Translations under genes and position numbers: made by a program
Part shown: positions 44,665 to 55,106 of the stretch, in pieces
How the letters are laid out: each line of letters opens with the position of its first letter
How positions within the stretch are numbered: position 1 is the first letter of the stretch
The notes under the pieces: generated by a model
Told to the model about the DNA's origin: nothing
Databases searched by the model: none
What the model saw: the letters and a program-made list of their open reading frames with translations, nothing else
NCBI GenBank assembly: GCA_023376005.1
Contig: CM042157.1
Span: 65,898,536 to 65,962,535 of the forward strand
Origin: Doryteuthis pealeii
Taxonomy: Eukaryota > Mollusca > Cephalopoda > Myopsida > Loliginidae
Direction of reading: 5' to 3'
Length of the DNA stretch: 64,000 nucleotides

Positions 44665-45068
44665 GGATGGTTTAGCTCAGTCGGTAGAGTGTCTGCCAGG
44701 GAACCACAAGGTTCCTGGTTCAATACCAGCCCTCGCCCACTCAGCATATGAGTAGCACAGGGATCTGTGCAGTATAGTGATGAGCTGATGGTAGGTGTGG
44801 CACTCCATCTCAGATGCTAAAAAACAATCTCCAGTGGAAGCACAAGGTTCCTGGTTCGATACCAACCGTCGCCAACTCAGTGATTGAGTAACACAGGGAT
44901 CTGTGCAGTATAGTGAGGAGCTGATGGTAGGTGTGGCACTCCATCTCAGATGCTAAAAAACAATCTCCAGTGGAACCACAAGGTTCCTGGTTCGATACCA
45001 ACTGTCGCCAACTCAGCGATTGAGTAACACAGGGATCTGTGCAGTATAGGGAGAAAGCTGATGGTTAC
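44665..45068 (+). mobile_element. SINE A with internal tandem triplication
   Basis: A SINE A head (TTTAGCTCAGTCGGTAGAGT) is followed by three head-to-tail copies, about 133 bp each, of the segment CCACAAGGTTCCTGGTTCGA.. to AAAAAACAATCTCCAGTGGA, starting near 44702, 44836 and 44968. Each contains the box B-like motif. The normal 3' end (CGACTTTAC) is missing. Confidence 0.8.
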
Positions 45069-45074
45069 AATCAC

Positions 45075-45850
45075 ATATAAATTTCATATATTAAATGTAA
45101 CAACTATTTTGGGACAGTGTTAGTAAAATTCATTTTTATTACCACCACTGTCCCATAAGAGGTGTTACATTTGCCTATGAATTTCATGCACTAAAAGTAC
45201 CAACTATTATGGGACAGAAGTAGTAAAACATACAACCTCTGTCCCATAATAGTTGTTACATTTGCCTATGAATTTCATACACTAAATGTATCAACTATTA
45301 TGGGACAGAAGTAATAAAACATACAACCTCTGTCCCATAATAGTTGGTACATTTGCCTATGAATTTCATACACTAAATGTACCAACTATTATGGGACGGA
45401 AGTAATAAAACATACAACCTCTGTCCTATAATAGTTGTTACATTTGCCTATGAATTTCATACACTAAATGTACCAACTATTATGGGACAGAAGTAGTAAA
45501 ACATACAACCTCTGTCCCATAATAGTTGGTACATTTGCCTATGAATTTCATACACTAAATGTATCAACTATTATGGGACAGAAGTAATAAAACATACAAC
45601 CTCTGTCCCTTAATAGTTGGTACATTTGCCTATGAATTTCATACACTAAATGTACCAACTATTATGGGACAGAAGTAATAAAACATACAACCTCTGTCCT
45701 ATAATAGTTGTTACATTTGCCTATGAATTTCATACACTAAATGTACCAACTATTATGGGACAGAAGTAGTAAAACATACAACCTCTGTCCCATAATAGGT
45801 GTTACATTTACATATAAATTTCTTATACTAAATGTAACAAGTATTATGGG
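45075..45850. repeat. Tandem array of 91-bp foldback units, about 8
   Basis: Each unit contains CTAAATGTACCAACTATTAT and then GGGACAG, a short loop with AAAACATACAACCT, and then the reverse complement CTGTCCCATAATAGTTGGTA. Arms are up to 25 bp, perfect or nearly so. Spacer: CATTTGCCTATGAATTTCAT. It may be an amplified MITE. Confidence 0.9.
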
Positions 45851-45924
45851 ACAGGTTTCGTTTGTTTTTTTTTGTATATATTTCTATGGGAGAAATGTGA
45901 GAAGGTTAATCCGACAGTCTGTGA

Positions 45925-46165
45925 AGAAAGGTAGACAAACACGGGATGTTATGGAAACTGGATGTTTATTGTCGACGATGCAACATTTCGGTCTGTTAGA
46001 CCTTCTTCAGGACTTGGATATAGTTCTTGCTTCAAGAATTGAGAATGTCCATCATTGAAGCAAAAATTATATCCAAATCCTGAAGAAGGTCTAACAGACC
46101 GAAATGTTGCATCGTTGACAATAAACATCCAGTTTCCATAACATCCCGTGTTTGTCTACATTTCT
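45925..46165. mobile_element. Large foldback element, arms of about 95 bp
   Basis: GTAGACAAACACGGGATGTT.. to CTTGGATATAGTT at the left is repeated in reverse complement, ending AACATCCCGTGTTTGTCTAC at the right, with a loop of about 45 bp. The arms include CTGAAGAAGGTCTAACAGAC followed by CGAAATGTTG, which resembles the family H core. The ORF spanning it is an artefact. Confidence 0.8.
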
Positions 46166-46448
46166 CCATATATTTCTATGAATTTTTGACTTGGTTTCTT
46201 TGTTTAATGGCATATCAACCCTTGTGAGTCATTTAATGCCAAAGCTCTCCTTGCAGAAGAACAGCAGTGGTACTATTTAACCCATAGTTGGAGGTTGTAT
46301 ACCTTTCCCCTAAGGTATTAGTTTGAAAGGGAAAATAATAGCGTGACTAGAGTTTGAACTTGCTTACTACGATGTTGTCCAGCATGTTAGCCACTGTGGA
46401 GACTCTCCCATTATGAGACAGAATTGGTATTATAAAATTATATGTGCT

Positions 46449-46965
46449 TGATAAAGTTATTTAGAGAAGAAGCCTTTAAATGTGACCTGTCATAACCTTC
46501 ATAAAGGTCATTTGCACATTGTCATCTGAATATAAAGAAAGCAATATAATAGATAATTATTTTATAAAATTAGAGTACGCAAAGGTGGACTGATCATTTG
46601 TGACAATGGAGGGGAAGCACTGAAAGACCTGAGTGGCTTTAAACTACTATTTATCTCTCTACCTACATTGACCTGCTCTGCGCAGATATTGGATGCTGTG
46701 CAAAGGACCTCCTGAGGACAATGAATGATAGGGACAGTTGGCGAGAGATTGTCATGGATATCCGTGCTACTAGCCGACATGATGATGATGATGACATGTG
46801 TTAGATAAAATTATTTAGAGAAGAAGCCTCTAGATGTGACCTGACATGACCTTCATAAAGGTCAGTTGCACATTGTCATCTGAATATAAAAAAAGCAATA
46901 TAATAGATAATTGTTTTATAAAATTAGAGTAAGGCGGACTGATCATTTGGACAATGGGGTAAAGC
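46449..46965 (+). repeat. Tandem duplication, about 357 bp apart, with LINE end between
   Basis: TTATTTAGAGAAGAAGCCTT.. to GACAATGG at 46449-46614 recurs at 46806-46965. Between them, 46625-46800 is a LINE end. Confidence 0.65.
46625..46800 (+). pseudogene. RTE-like LINE 3' end
   Basis: Words for TLTCSAQILDAVQRTS and then GAATGATAGGGACAGTTGGC and CGACATGATGATGATGATG match the end of 22605-23395 and carry the same (ATG)n tail. Confidence 0.65.
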
Positions 46966-47009
46966 GCCAAGAGACCCAAGTGTCCTTAAATGAATTAATC
47001 TTATATAAT

Positions 47010-47462
47010 ATCTATCTGTCTGTCCATCTATCTATTTATCTCAGTTTGTTCTTATCTATATCAGTTAGTTCAGATCTATCTATCTGTTCATATTTCTATA
47101 TATCTCAATATCTCCATATCTATATATCTGTCAGTGTGTTCATATCTATCTGTCTATCTGTCTATCTAGTTATATTTCTATATATCTCAATATCTTCACA
47201 TCTATATATCTGTTTATATGTATTTACCTATCTATGTATCTATCTAAATATTTTCACGTCTATCTATCTATCTATCTATCTATCAGTGAGTTTCTATCTA
47301 TCTATCTAGTTGTATTTCTATATATCTCAATATCTTCACATCTATATATCTGTTCATATGTATTCATCTATCTATGTATCTATCTAAATATTTTCACATC
47401 TATCTATTTATCATTGAGTTTCTATCTATCTGTATCTATCTGTCTGTCTGTCTGTCTAGCTA
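47010..47462 (+). repeat. Degenerate (TCTA)n tract, about 450 bp
   Basis: Tetranucleotide TCTA/TATC repeats with longer internal repeats (CTATATATCTCAATATCTTC recurs). Frames opened by it on the + strand are low-complexity and not genes. Confidence 0.9.
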
Positions 47463-47699
47463 GCTAGCTATCAAAGATAAAACCACAAAGACAGTCTGAC
47501 AGTGCCTCTTTCAGTCCCAGGTCGTTGTCTTATATTTTTGAACACATTAAAGTCATTAAAAACATTATTTACTACAGAAAAATGCCAGATTTCCTGTCAA
47601 ACTCATATTAAAATGCGTACTAAAACACTGTAAGTCCCTATTTTAAAAATCTTATAATTTATTTCTGAATCATTATTTTTACCAAAAATGAATATGAGA

Positions 47700-47990
47700 A
47701 GAACATACATAACATGGAGTTTTATTTAAAATTCTATATCAGCACCAGCATTCACTTCCAGCCTCTTAAGCCCTTCAGGAATCGCATCAACTGATCTTCC
47801 CAGGAACTCTTGTGGAATTAAATTCTCATATTTGTCCTTCAAGTTCTTCCAAAGTCTTTGGCTTTGTAGAATAGACTTGATCCTTCAACCAGCCATAAAG
47901 AAAAAAATTGCAGGGTGTTAAATCAAGGCTGCTAGCCAACCACTCATGCAGACCATGTCTACCCATTTATTTACCTCAATAAATGGATTT
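47700..47990 (-). pseudogene. Mariner-like transposase C-terminal remnant
   Basis: On the minus strand the translation reads HGLHEWLASSLDLTPCNFFL, then YGWLKDQVYSTKPKTLEELE. This matches the SPDLxPxDFFLWGxLK block near the third catalytic acidic residue of mariner-type transposases; here that residue appears to be Asn. The frame is then broken (TGA within the next helix). The right flank, TTTTATTTAAAATTCTATATC, belongs to the same element's terminal region, which recurs at 48060-48180, 48890-48960 and 49009-49139. Confidence 0.65.
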
Positions 47991-48177
47991 CTTTGTTTTT
48001 CTTATCTAAAGTTAAAACTTTTAATTACTAGCTTAGTGTAGATTTAATATATAAGGTGATTGTAAAGTAACTACCTTTCCTATTTTAAAAATCTCATTTA
48101 TTTCTGAATTATTATTTTTACAAAAAATGAATATGAGATGAACACACATAGCATGGAGTTTTATTTAAAATTCTAAA

Positions 48178-48790
48178 CATTGTGTACATAACAATAAAGA
48201 TGAGGATAACAGTCCGAAAAATCTAAATAATACACATTATCAAGCCTTATCTCAAAAGTTCAGACAAAAAAAAAAACCTGAAGAAGCCTAGAGGGCACAT
48301 CGGCCGAAACGTTGTGTATATAACAATAAAGATCAGGATAACAGTCCATAAAATCTAGATAATATAAATTATCAAGCCTTATCTCAAAAGTTCAGACAAA
48401 AAACACCTGAAGAAGCCTAGAGGGCACATCGGCCGAAACGTTGTGTATATAACAATAAAGATCAGGATAACAGTCCATAAAATCTAGATAATATAAATTA
48501 TCAAGCCTTATCTCAAAAGTTCAGACAAAAAACACCTGAAGAAGCCTGGAGGGCACATCGGCTGAAACATTGTGTATATAACAATAAAGATCAGGATAAC
48601 AGTCCATAAAATCTAGATAATATAAATTATCAAGCCTTATCTCAAAAGTTCAGACAAGAAACACCTGAAGAAGCCTGGAGGGCACATCGTCCGAAACGTT
48701 GTGTATATAACAATAAAGATGAGGAAAACAGTCCGTTAAATTTAATAAATACACATTATCAAGCATCATCACAAAAATTCATACAAAGAA
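48178..48790 (+). repeat. Family H array, 129-bp units, about 4.8 copies
   Basis: The unit contains CAAGCCTTATCTCAAAAGTT, AACACCTGAAGAAGCC, GGGCACATCGGCCGAAACGT and TGTGTATATAACAATAAAGA. The CGGCCGAAAC landmark falls at about 48301, 48430, 48559 and 48688. Single copies lie at 43580, 49560, 52750, 52930, 53290 and 57540. CTGAAGA and GAAA at conserved spacing resemble a hammerhead ribozyme core. Confidence 0.85.
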
Positions 48791-49008
48791 TATAAAGATG
48801 AGGACAACAGTCTGATTCATATTTTATTTCATATATTTTTTTATCATAACCTTTATTTTTTATCTTATGATATTATGCTGGAGAATACCTATTATGGGTG
48901 ATTATAAAGTAACTCCCTATTTTAAAAATCTTATACTTTATTTCTAATCATAATCTTTATTTTTTATCTTATAATATTATGCTGGAGAATACCTATTATG
49001 ATAGATAC

Positions 49009-49139
49009 AGGATGATTATAAAGTAACTCACTATTTTAAAAATCTTATACTGTATTTCTGAATCATCATCTTTACAAAAAAAGGAATACAAGAAGAACAC
49101 ACATAACTTGGGGTTTTATTTAAAATTCTGAACCATATG
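49009..49139. repeat. Mariner-like element terminal region, interrupted copy
   Basis: TACAGGATGATTATAAAGTA then CTATTTTAAAAATCTTATAC and TTTTATTTAAAATTCT. It continues after the foldback element at 49380-49420 as ATCTGGGCACCAGCATTCGC, as in 47735-47770. Confidence 0.65.
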
Positions 49140-49379
49140 ACCTTTAGGCACCCCTTTTGCAATCTCGATTCATAGGGACATGTTTTTCATTTACACCGTC
49201 AAAATCCGGTTGTTTATCTCTAATAGTGATTTTTAGATTTTAAAAAAAATTATAAAACTAACCCCTAACCCTACCCTAACCCTAACCCCTAACAAACAAC
49301 CGGATTTTGACAATGTAAATGAAAAACATGTCCTTATGAATCTAGATCGCAAAAGGGGTGCCTAAAGGTCATTTGATCC
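49140..49379. mobile_element. Foldback element with telomere-like core, 8-bp target duplication
   Basis: Ends GAACCATATG and TTTGATCC with inverted arms of about 85 bp (CCTTTAGGCACCCCTTTTGC; AATCCGGTTGTTT). The core CTAACCCCTAACCCTACCCT is followed by more of the same. Perfect 8-bp repeats AAAATTCT flank it (49132-49139 and 49380-49387). The uninterrupted mariner-like sequence at 47735-47760 shows only one AAAATTCT. Same family as 5967-6201. Confidence 0.85.
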
Positions 49380-49559
49380 AAAATTCTATCTGGGCACCAG
49401 CATTCGCCCCCAGCCTCTTTACCATTAGATACAGTTTAACATCATATCCAGGAATGTTTGGAATTGGTTTATGGCAAAATTTATTTTAATATTGCAAAAA
49501 CATGCAAACGAGTTCGACAAGAAGGTTCCTAAGTTCAATGAGAAGGTTCCCGAGTTCAA

Positions 49560-49645
49560 CAAGAAACCCTGAAGAAGGCTGGAGGGCACATCGACTGAAA
49601 TGTTGTGTATATAACAATAAAGATGAGGACAACAGTCCAAATAAT
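49560..49645 (+). repeat. Family H repeat, solitary copy
   Basis: AACCCTGAAGAAGGCTGGAG, GCACATCGACTGAAATGTTG and AACAATAAAGATGAGGACAA. It is preceded by tandem 15-bp words GAGTTC.ACAAGAAGGTTCC. Confidence 0.65.
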
Positions 49646-49882
49646 ACAAACAATACAAAGTAGTAGTCTCTGTTTACTTTCTGGTATTTTTGAGAAGACA
49701 TGACAGTTGTATCATCTGTCATCTTGTCAAGATCTATTTCAACATTTGAATCGTCACGATCAAATTCTTGGTAATCATTGTCATTTGTAAGTTAATCTAA
49801 TGGATAATCCAGATCAAAAAAGTCTTTGTTGTCTTCACCTGGTGTACTTATCAGGGATTAAAGTAAAAATGGATCAACTACA

Positions 49883-50075
49883 CTTTATGTGATTGGGCAA
49901 TGACAGTGTTTTTGATGATCTTGTTCATTATAAAACTCTCTCTTACTCTCTCTCTGTCTCTTACTCTCTCTCTCTCTCCACACTCACTCTTTCTCTCTTC
50001 CCCTCTCTCATACATACATTTACACAGAGAAAAATAATCAAGTACAAAGGACATTCAATCTTTACTCCAGAGTTC
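49883..50075 (+). repeat. Family L module with CT tract, copy 1
   Basis: TTATGTGATTGGGCAATGAC, then CTTGTTCATTATAAAACTCT, a (CT)n tract of about 70 bp, and ACATTTACACAGAGAAAAAT. Copies 2 and 3 are at 50503-51300 and 52055-52300 with very different tract lengths. Confidence 0.75.
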
Positions 50076-50502
50076 AGACACCAAATCTCCTCTATCATTT
50101 CATCTTAAAAAAAGAAATGCTATGAATGCTCACTAGATTAAAACTTTTATTACATGGGTCAGTCAATAGGGGGGAAATCAGTCAAAATGAGGGGGACATT
50201 TTTTTTGTGTCATAATGCTCACTATATCAAGACTTTTATGACAAGGGTCAGTCAATAGATAGGAGGATTTTTTTTTTTTTCATAATTTTTTCCCATTAAA
50301 CTCTGCATTGTTTGAAATTGGTTTATAACAAAAATTATTTTAATCTTGTAAAAATATTTGTTTTGAGGCTATTCATAATGGTGGCAAACCAAAACAGCGC
50401 TCAAAGCTTGAGCAGAGGTCTGTAATCAAATTTTTGGTAGCTGAGAAGTGCAAACCACATGAAAATTACAGAAAAATGTATGATGTATGTAAAATAGATC
50501 AC

Positions 50503-51300
50503 TTTATGTGATTGGGCAATGACAGTGTTTTTGTGATCTTGTTCATTATAAAACTCTCTCTTACCCTCCCTCCCCTCTCTCTCCCTGTTTCTCTCTCCCC
50601 TCTCTCCTCTTACTCTCTCACTCTACCCTTCCTCTCCCTGTTTCTCTCTCTCCACTCTCCCCTCGTTTTCTCTCCCTTTTTCTCTCTCACTGTTTCTCTC
50701 TCTCTCTCTCTCTCCTCCCTCTCTCTCTTTCTCCCCCCTTTATCTCCCTCTTTCTCTCTCTCCACTCCCTTCGTTTCTCTCCCTCCTTCTCTCCCTCTTT
50801 CTCTCTCTCCACTCCCTCTGTTTCTCTCTCCCCTCTCTCCCTCTTGCTCTCTCTACCCTCTCTCCCACTTTCTCTCTCCCTATCCCCCTTTTATTTCCCT
50901 CTTTCTCACTCCCCTCTTTCTCACTCCCTCTTTCTCTCCCTCTCTTCCTCTTTCTCACTCCGCTCTCTCCCTCTTACTCTCTCTCTCTCTCTCTCTCTCT
51001 CTCTACCCTCCTCTTCCCTCTTTCTCTCTCTCCACTATCCCTCCTTTTCTCTCTCCCCTCTCTCCCTCTTTCTCTCTCCCTCTTACTCTCTCTCTCTCTC
51101 TCTACCCTTCCTCCCTCTTACTCTCTCCCCTCCCTTTCCTCTCCATCTTTCTCTCTCTCCACTATCCCCCTTTTTCTCTCTCTCCTCTCCCCCCTTTCTC
51201 TGTCTCTCCACTCTCCCCTCTCTCCCTCTTTCTCTCCTCTCCCTCTCTCATACACACATTTACACAGAGAAAAATAATCATCCACAAAGGACAATCTTTT
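50503..51300 (+). repeat. Family L module with expanded 700-bp pyrimidine tract, copy 2
   Basis: Same boundary words as 49883-50075, but the CT tract spans about 50555-51255, made of CTCTCTCCCCTCT and TTTCTCTC blocks. The long open frames (for example 50512-51327) are low-complexity Ser/Leu/Pro translations of the tract. Confidence 0.85.
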
Positions 51301-52054
51301 TTCCAGTGTGCTATGAATGCTCACTAAACTTTTGGGTTTTATCGCATAATGCATCCTGCCCTAAAAAAAACGCTAAGCGGTGTCTGCTCAAAATCCAACC
51401 TGTGCTACTAGTTTGTTTAATGTCTTAATTGTTTCTGTGACATTTGTTTTGAATTAAAATAAAAAAGAATATCTAAATATTCTGATTTTTTCTTTGTATT
51501 TGTTTAATAATATATTGATTGTTTTTATTTTCAAAACTCAGTTGTATTTATTTAAAAAAACGTGACAGTTTTTTTTTTTAAATTAAAATAAAATGAAAAT
51601 ACCAAAAAAAAAAAAAAGAGATTTTTTAAAATTAAAAATGCTGTGATATTTCTTTTAAATTATTTTTAAGTGACAGAGGGAGGGGAATATTTACAGTTAC
51701 TTGTCGATAAAAACCTGGGGTGGCTTACTTTTACTTCAAACCACTAAAAAAGGTTATTTGTAGAAAAAAAATGCCTTCAAACCACTACATAGGTAGCATG
51801 GGTCAGATTTTGAGCAGGCACTACTTAGTGTTTTTAGGGCAGGAGGCCAGGACGCATTTAAACTCTACATTATTTGAAATTGGTTTATAACAAAAATTAT
51901 CTTGATCTTGCAAAAACATTTTTTGTGAGGCTATTCAAAATGGTGGCGATTCAAACAGCGCTCAAAGCTTGAACAGAGGTCTGTAATCAAATTTTTGGTA
52001 GCTGAGAAGTGCAAACCATGTGAAATTTACAGAAAATGAATAAAATAGATCAAC

Positions 52055-52300
52055 TACACTTTCTGTGATTAGTACTTGACAGTGCTTTGATGATCTTGTT
52101 CATTATAAAACTCTCTCTTACCCCTCTCTCTCACTCCCTCTTTCTCTCTCCCCCCTTTCTCTCTCTCCCCTCTCTCTCCTTTCTTTCTCTCCTCTCTCTC
52201 TTCTCTCTCTCTCTTCCTCCCCTCTCCTTCTTCTCCCTCTCCCTTTCTCTCTCTAAAAAAAAAAATAATCAAACACAAAGGACATTCAATTTTTACTCTA
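52055..52300 (+). repeat. Family L module with CT tract, copy 3
   Basis: Boundary words ACTTTCTGTGATTAGTACTT and CTTGTTCATTATAAAACTCT, CT tract at 52110-52250, then AAATAATCAAACACAAAGGA. Confidence 0.8.
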
Positions 52301-52559
52301 GTTGGTTGGTGGATTGTTTTTTTGGGTTTTTTTTTGTTTTTTTGTTTAACGGCATATCAACCTCAATGCTGCTTAACTTTGGTAAGCTAGCAGGAATCAG
52401 TGATTTATGTTATATACACAACATTTTAGTTGATATGCACTCCAACTTTCTTCAGGGGTTTCTTTTCAAACTAGGGAACCTTCTTGTTAACCTCAAGAGC
52501 CTTCATGTTGTAATTAAGAGCCTTTATGGAACTCTTAACTGAATGAGAACAATCTACCC

Positions 52560-53330
52560 CAATGGATTAAATAAAGGGTTTGGTTGGAAGTTCCATAAAG
52601 GCAATTAAAGAAGGTTCCCTAGTTTGAAAAGAAACCCCTGAAGAAAGTTGGAGTGCACATCAGCTAAAAAGAGAATGAGAATAATCTACCCCAATGGATT
52701 AAATAAAGGGTTTGGTTGGAAGTTCTGTGAAGGCTCCAATTCTGACATTAAGGCTCCAAGTTGAACAAGAAACACCTGAAGAAGGCAGGAGAGCACATTG
52801 GACAAAACATTGTGTATATAACAATACAGATGAGGACAACAGTCCGAAAATCTAAATAATACAAATTATCACCCTGATGAATTAAATAAAGGGTTCAGTT
52901 CAAAGTTCTGTGAAGGCTCCCAATTCTGACATTAAGGCTCCCAAGTTGAACAAGAAACACCTGAAGAAGGTAGGAGAGCACATTGGCCAAAACATTGTGT
53001 ATATAACAATACAGATGAGGACAACAGTCCGAAAAATCTAAATAATACAAATTATCACCCCAATGGATTAAATAAAGGGTTCAGTTCAAAGTTCTGTGAA
53101 GGCTCCCAATTCTGATATGAAAACTCCAGAGTTTGGCAAGAAGGTCGGAGTGCACATCAGCTAAAAAGAGAATGAGAATAATCTACCCCAATGGATTAAA
53201 TAAAGGGTTCGGTTTGAAGTTCTGTAAAGGCTTCTGATCAAGTTTGACCAGTAGGTTCCCTAGTTTGATAAGTTCCTTAGTTTGATACAAAATCCCTGAA
53301 GAAGGCTGGAGGGCACATCAGCCAAAACTT
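52560..53330 (+). repeat. Several family H copies with a shared leader
   Basis: TGGATTAAATAAAGGGTTTG or a close variant occurs about five times (52563, 52696, 52878, 53066, 53201), followed by GTTCTGTGAAGGCTCC words and H cores (CACCTGAAGAAGG, CATTGTGTATATAACAATAC) at about 52760, 52960 and 53295. Non-coding repeat cluster. Confidence 0.7.
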
Positions 53331-53338
53331 TACGTATA

Positions 53339-53572
53339 CAAGGTGTGTCAAAAAAATATCAATATTTTTTGTACTTTTTGACACACTTTGTATTTTGAAA
53401 AGAGAAAAAACGTTCCATTCATTCTTCATTTCTATCTTGGTAAATACAGCTTTAAACTAGGTACATTTTTGACACACCTTGTATTCTGAAAAAGTTAATG
53501 AATGGAATGTTATATTTTTTTTTCAGAAACAAGGTGTATAAAAAAATCTCAATACTTTTTTGACACACCTTG
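53339..53572. mobile_element. Mariner-type MITE inserted at TA in a family H copy
   Basis: Ends CAAGGTGTGTCAAAAAAATA and TTTTTTGACACACCTTG are inverted repeats flanked by TA on each side. Two further internal copies of GACACAC..TTGTAT are present. The host family H sequence (..ACGTATA | TAACAGTAAACATGAGGA) resumes immediately after. Confidence 0.75.
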
Positions 53573-53661
53573 TATAACAGTAAACATGAGGACAACAGTG
53601 CCAAAAATCTAAATAATACAGAATTCTTATTTGAATATTTAACTTGTTTAAATTTTTAAGA

Positions 53662-54454
53662 AAAGGCTACATAATTTGTATTATTTAGATTTTTGGGACT
53701 GTTGTCCTCTTCTGTTGTATATTGTTATATACACAAAATATATTGTTATATACACAAAATATATACACAAAATATATACACAAAATATATTGTTGTATAC
53801 ACAAAAAAATATACACAAAATATATTGTTATATACACAAAAAATATATTGTTATATACACAAAAATATTGTTATATACACAAAAATATTGTTATATACAA
53901 AAAAATGTACACAAAATATATTGTTATATACACAAAAAATATACACAAAATATTTGTTATATACACAAAAAAATATGCACAAAATATATTGTTATATACA
54001 CAAAAAAATACTGTTATATACAAAAAATATACACAAAATATATTGTTATATACACCAAAAAATATTGTTATATACACAAAAATATTGTTATATATAAAAA
54101 AATATACACAAAAATATATATACACAAAAATATTGTTATATACACAAAAATATTGTTATATACAAAAAAATATATTGTTATATACACAAAAATATACACA
54201 AAATATATTGTTATATACACAAAAAATATGCACAAAATATATTGTTATATACACAAAAAAATACTGTTATATACAAAAAATATACACAAAATATATTGTT
54301 ATATACACCAAAAAATATTGTTATATACACAAAAATATTGTTATATATAAAAAAATATACACAAAATATATTGTTATATACACAAAAAAATATGCACAAA
54401 ATATAGTTATATACACAAAAAATATTGTTATATACAAAAGATATACACAAAATA
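53662..54454 (-). repeat. Short-period satellite expanded from family H, part 1
   Basis: Starts as a minus-oriented family H copy (TTGTATTATTTAGATTTTTG, GACTGTTGTCCTCTTCTGTT) and passes into about 730 bp of TTGTTATATACACAA-type units with (A)n length variation and occasional longer repeats of about 300 bp. The KKYCYIH-type frames on the + strand are artefacts. Confidence 0.85.
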
Positions 54455-55106
54455 TCTATTATTATACTAAGCTGAGATAAACACCTTTCTCTTCCATAAG
54501 GATTTTTTTCTATTCATGTTATTGACACAAAATTTATACTGAAATATTCCTTGGTTTCAGGACTAAATATTGTTTGAAAAAAGTCAACTTTAATTGGTTT
54601 TAATTAGTCTTAATTAGCAATTAAGTCAACCGCTGACCCGTCCCTCTCTGTCCTTCTGCATTACTCTCACCCTCTCTATGTATGAGTAAGAATGAGAGTG
54701 AAAACGGAGAGTTATTGTGTTAGAGACATTTAACTATGTTAAAATTGATTAGGGGATAGCAGGTGGTGACGTAACCCCCACTGACATGTATTGGAATCAA
54801 CCGTGCAAGAAAGCCTCCTCTCCAGTAGATATAAAAAGGATATTTTTTGCTGTGACCTCGGTGAAAGGTGGTGCGTCTGGATATAGAAAGAGGTTTTGGT
54901 CGGGCTAAATTTTCTCTTTTTTTTTTTTTTTTTTTTACTTTTTAATTTTTTTTCTTTTTTTTGTGGTAAGTGTTCGTAGCTCGTTATTACTGTATTTGGA
55001 CAGTTTGGGTGAACTTTAAATTAATGAAATCATTTCATCATGTGATTTTTCCAACAATCTAAAACCGGGCTCAATGGGTGACCCAACGGGTCACGTTTCT
55101 TTCTAG
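54455..55106 (+). mobile_element. Non-autonomous Helitron (family F), complete, inside the satellite
   Basis: 652 bp. The 5' end is AATA|TCTATTATTATACTAAGC. The 3' end has the hairpin GTGACCC-AAC-GGGTCAC (55078-55094), then GTTTCTTT and CTAG|TATTG. Joining the flanks restores AAAATA|TATTGTTATA, the satellite unit, so insertion was between A and T with no duplication, as known for Helitrons. No coding frame. Confidence 0.87.

Noticed and set aside
50512..51327. 271-codon open frame
   Set aside because: Translation of a CT-rich tract (Ser/Leu/Pro only in its main part); stop codons are rare in such sequence by composition.
53676..54480. Overlapping frames with KYCYIH-type repeats
   Set aside because: They follow the TTGTTATATACACAA satellite in all three frames and are not a protein family.
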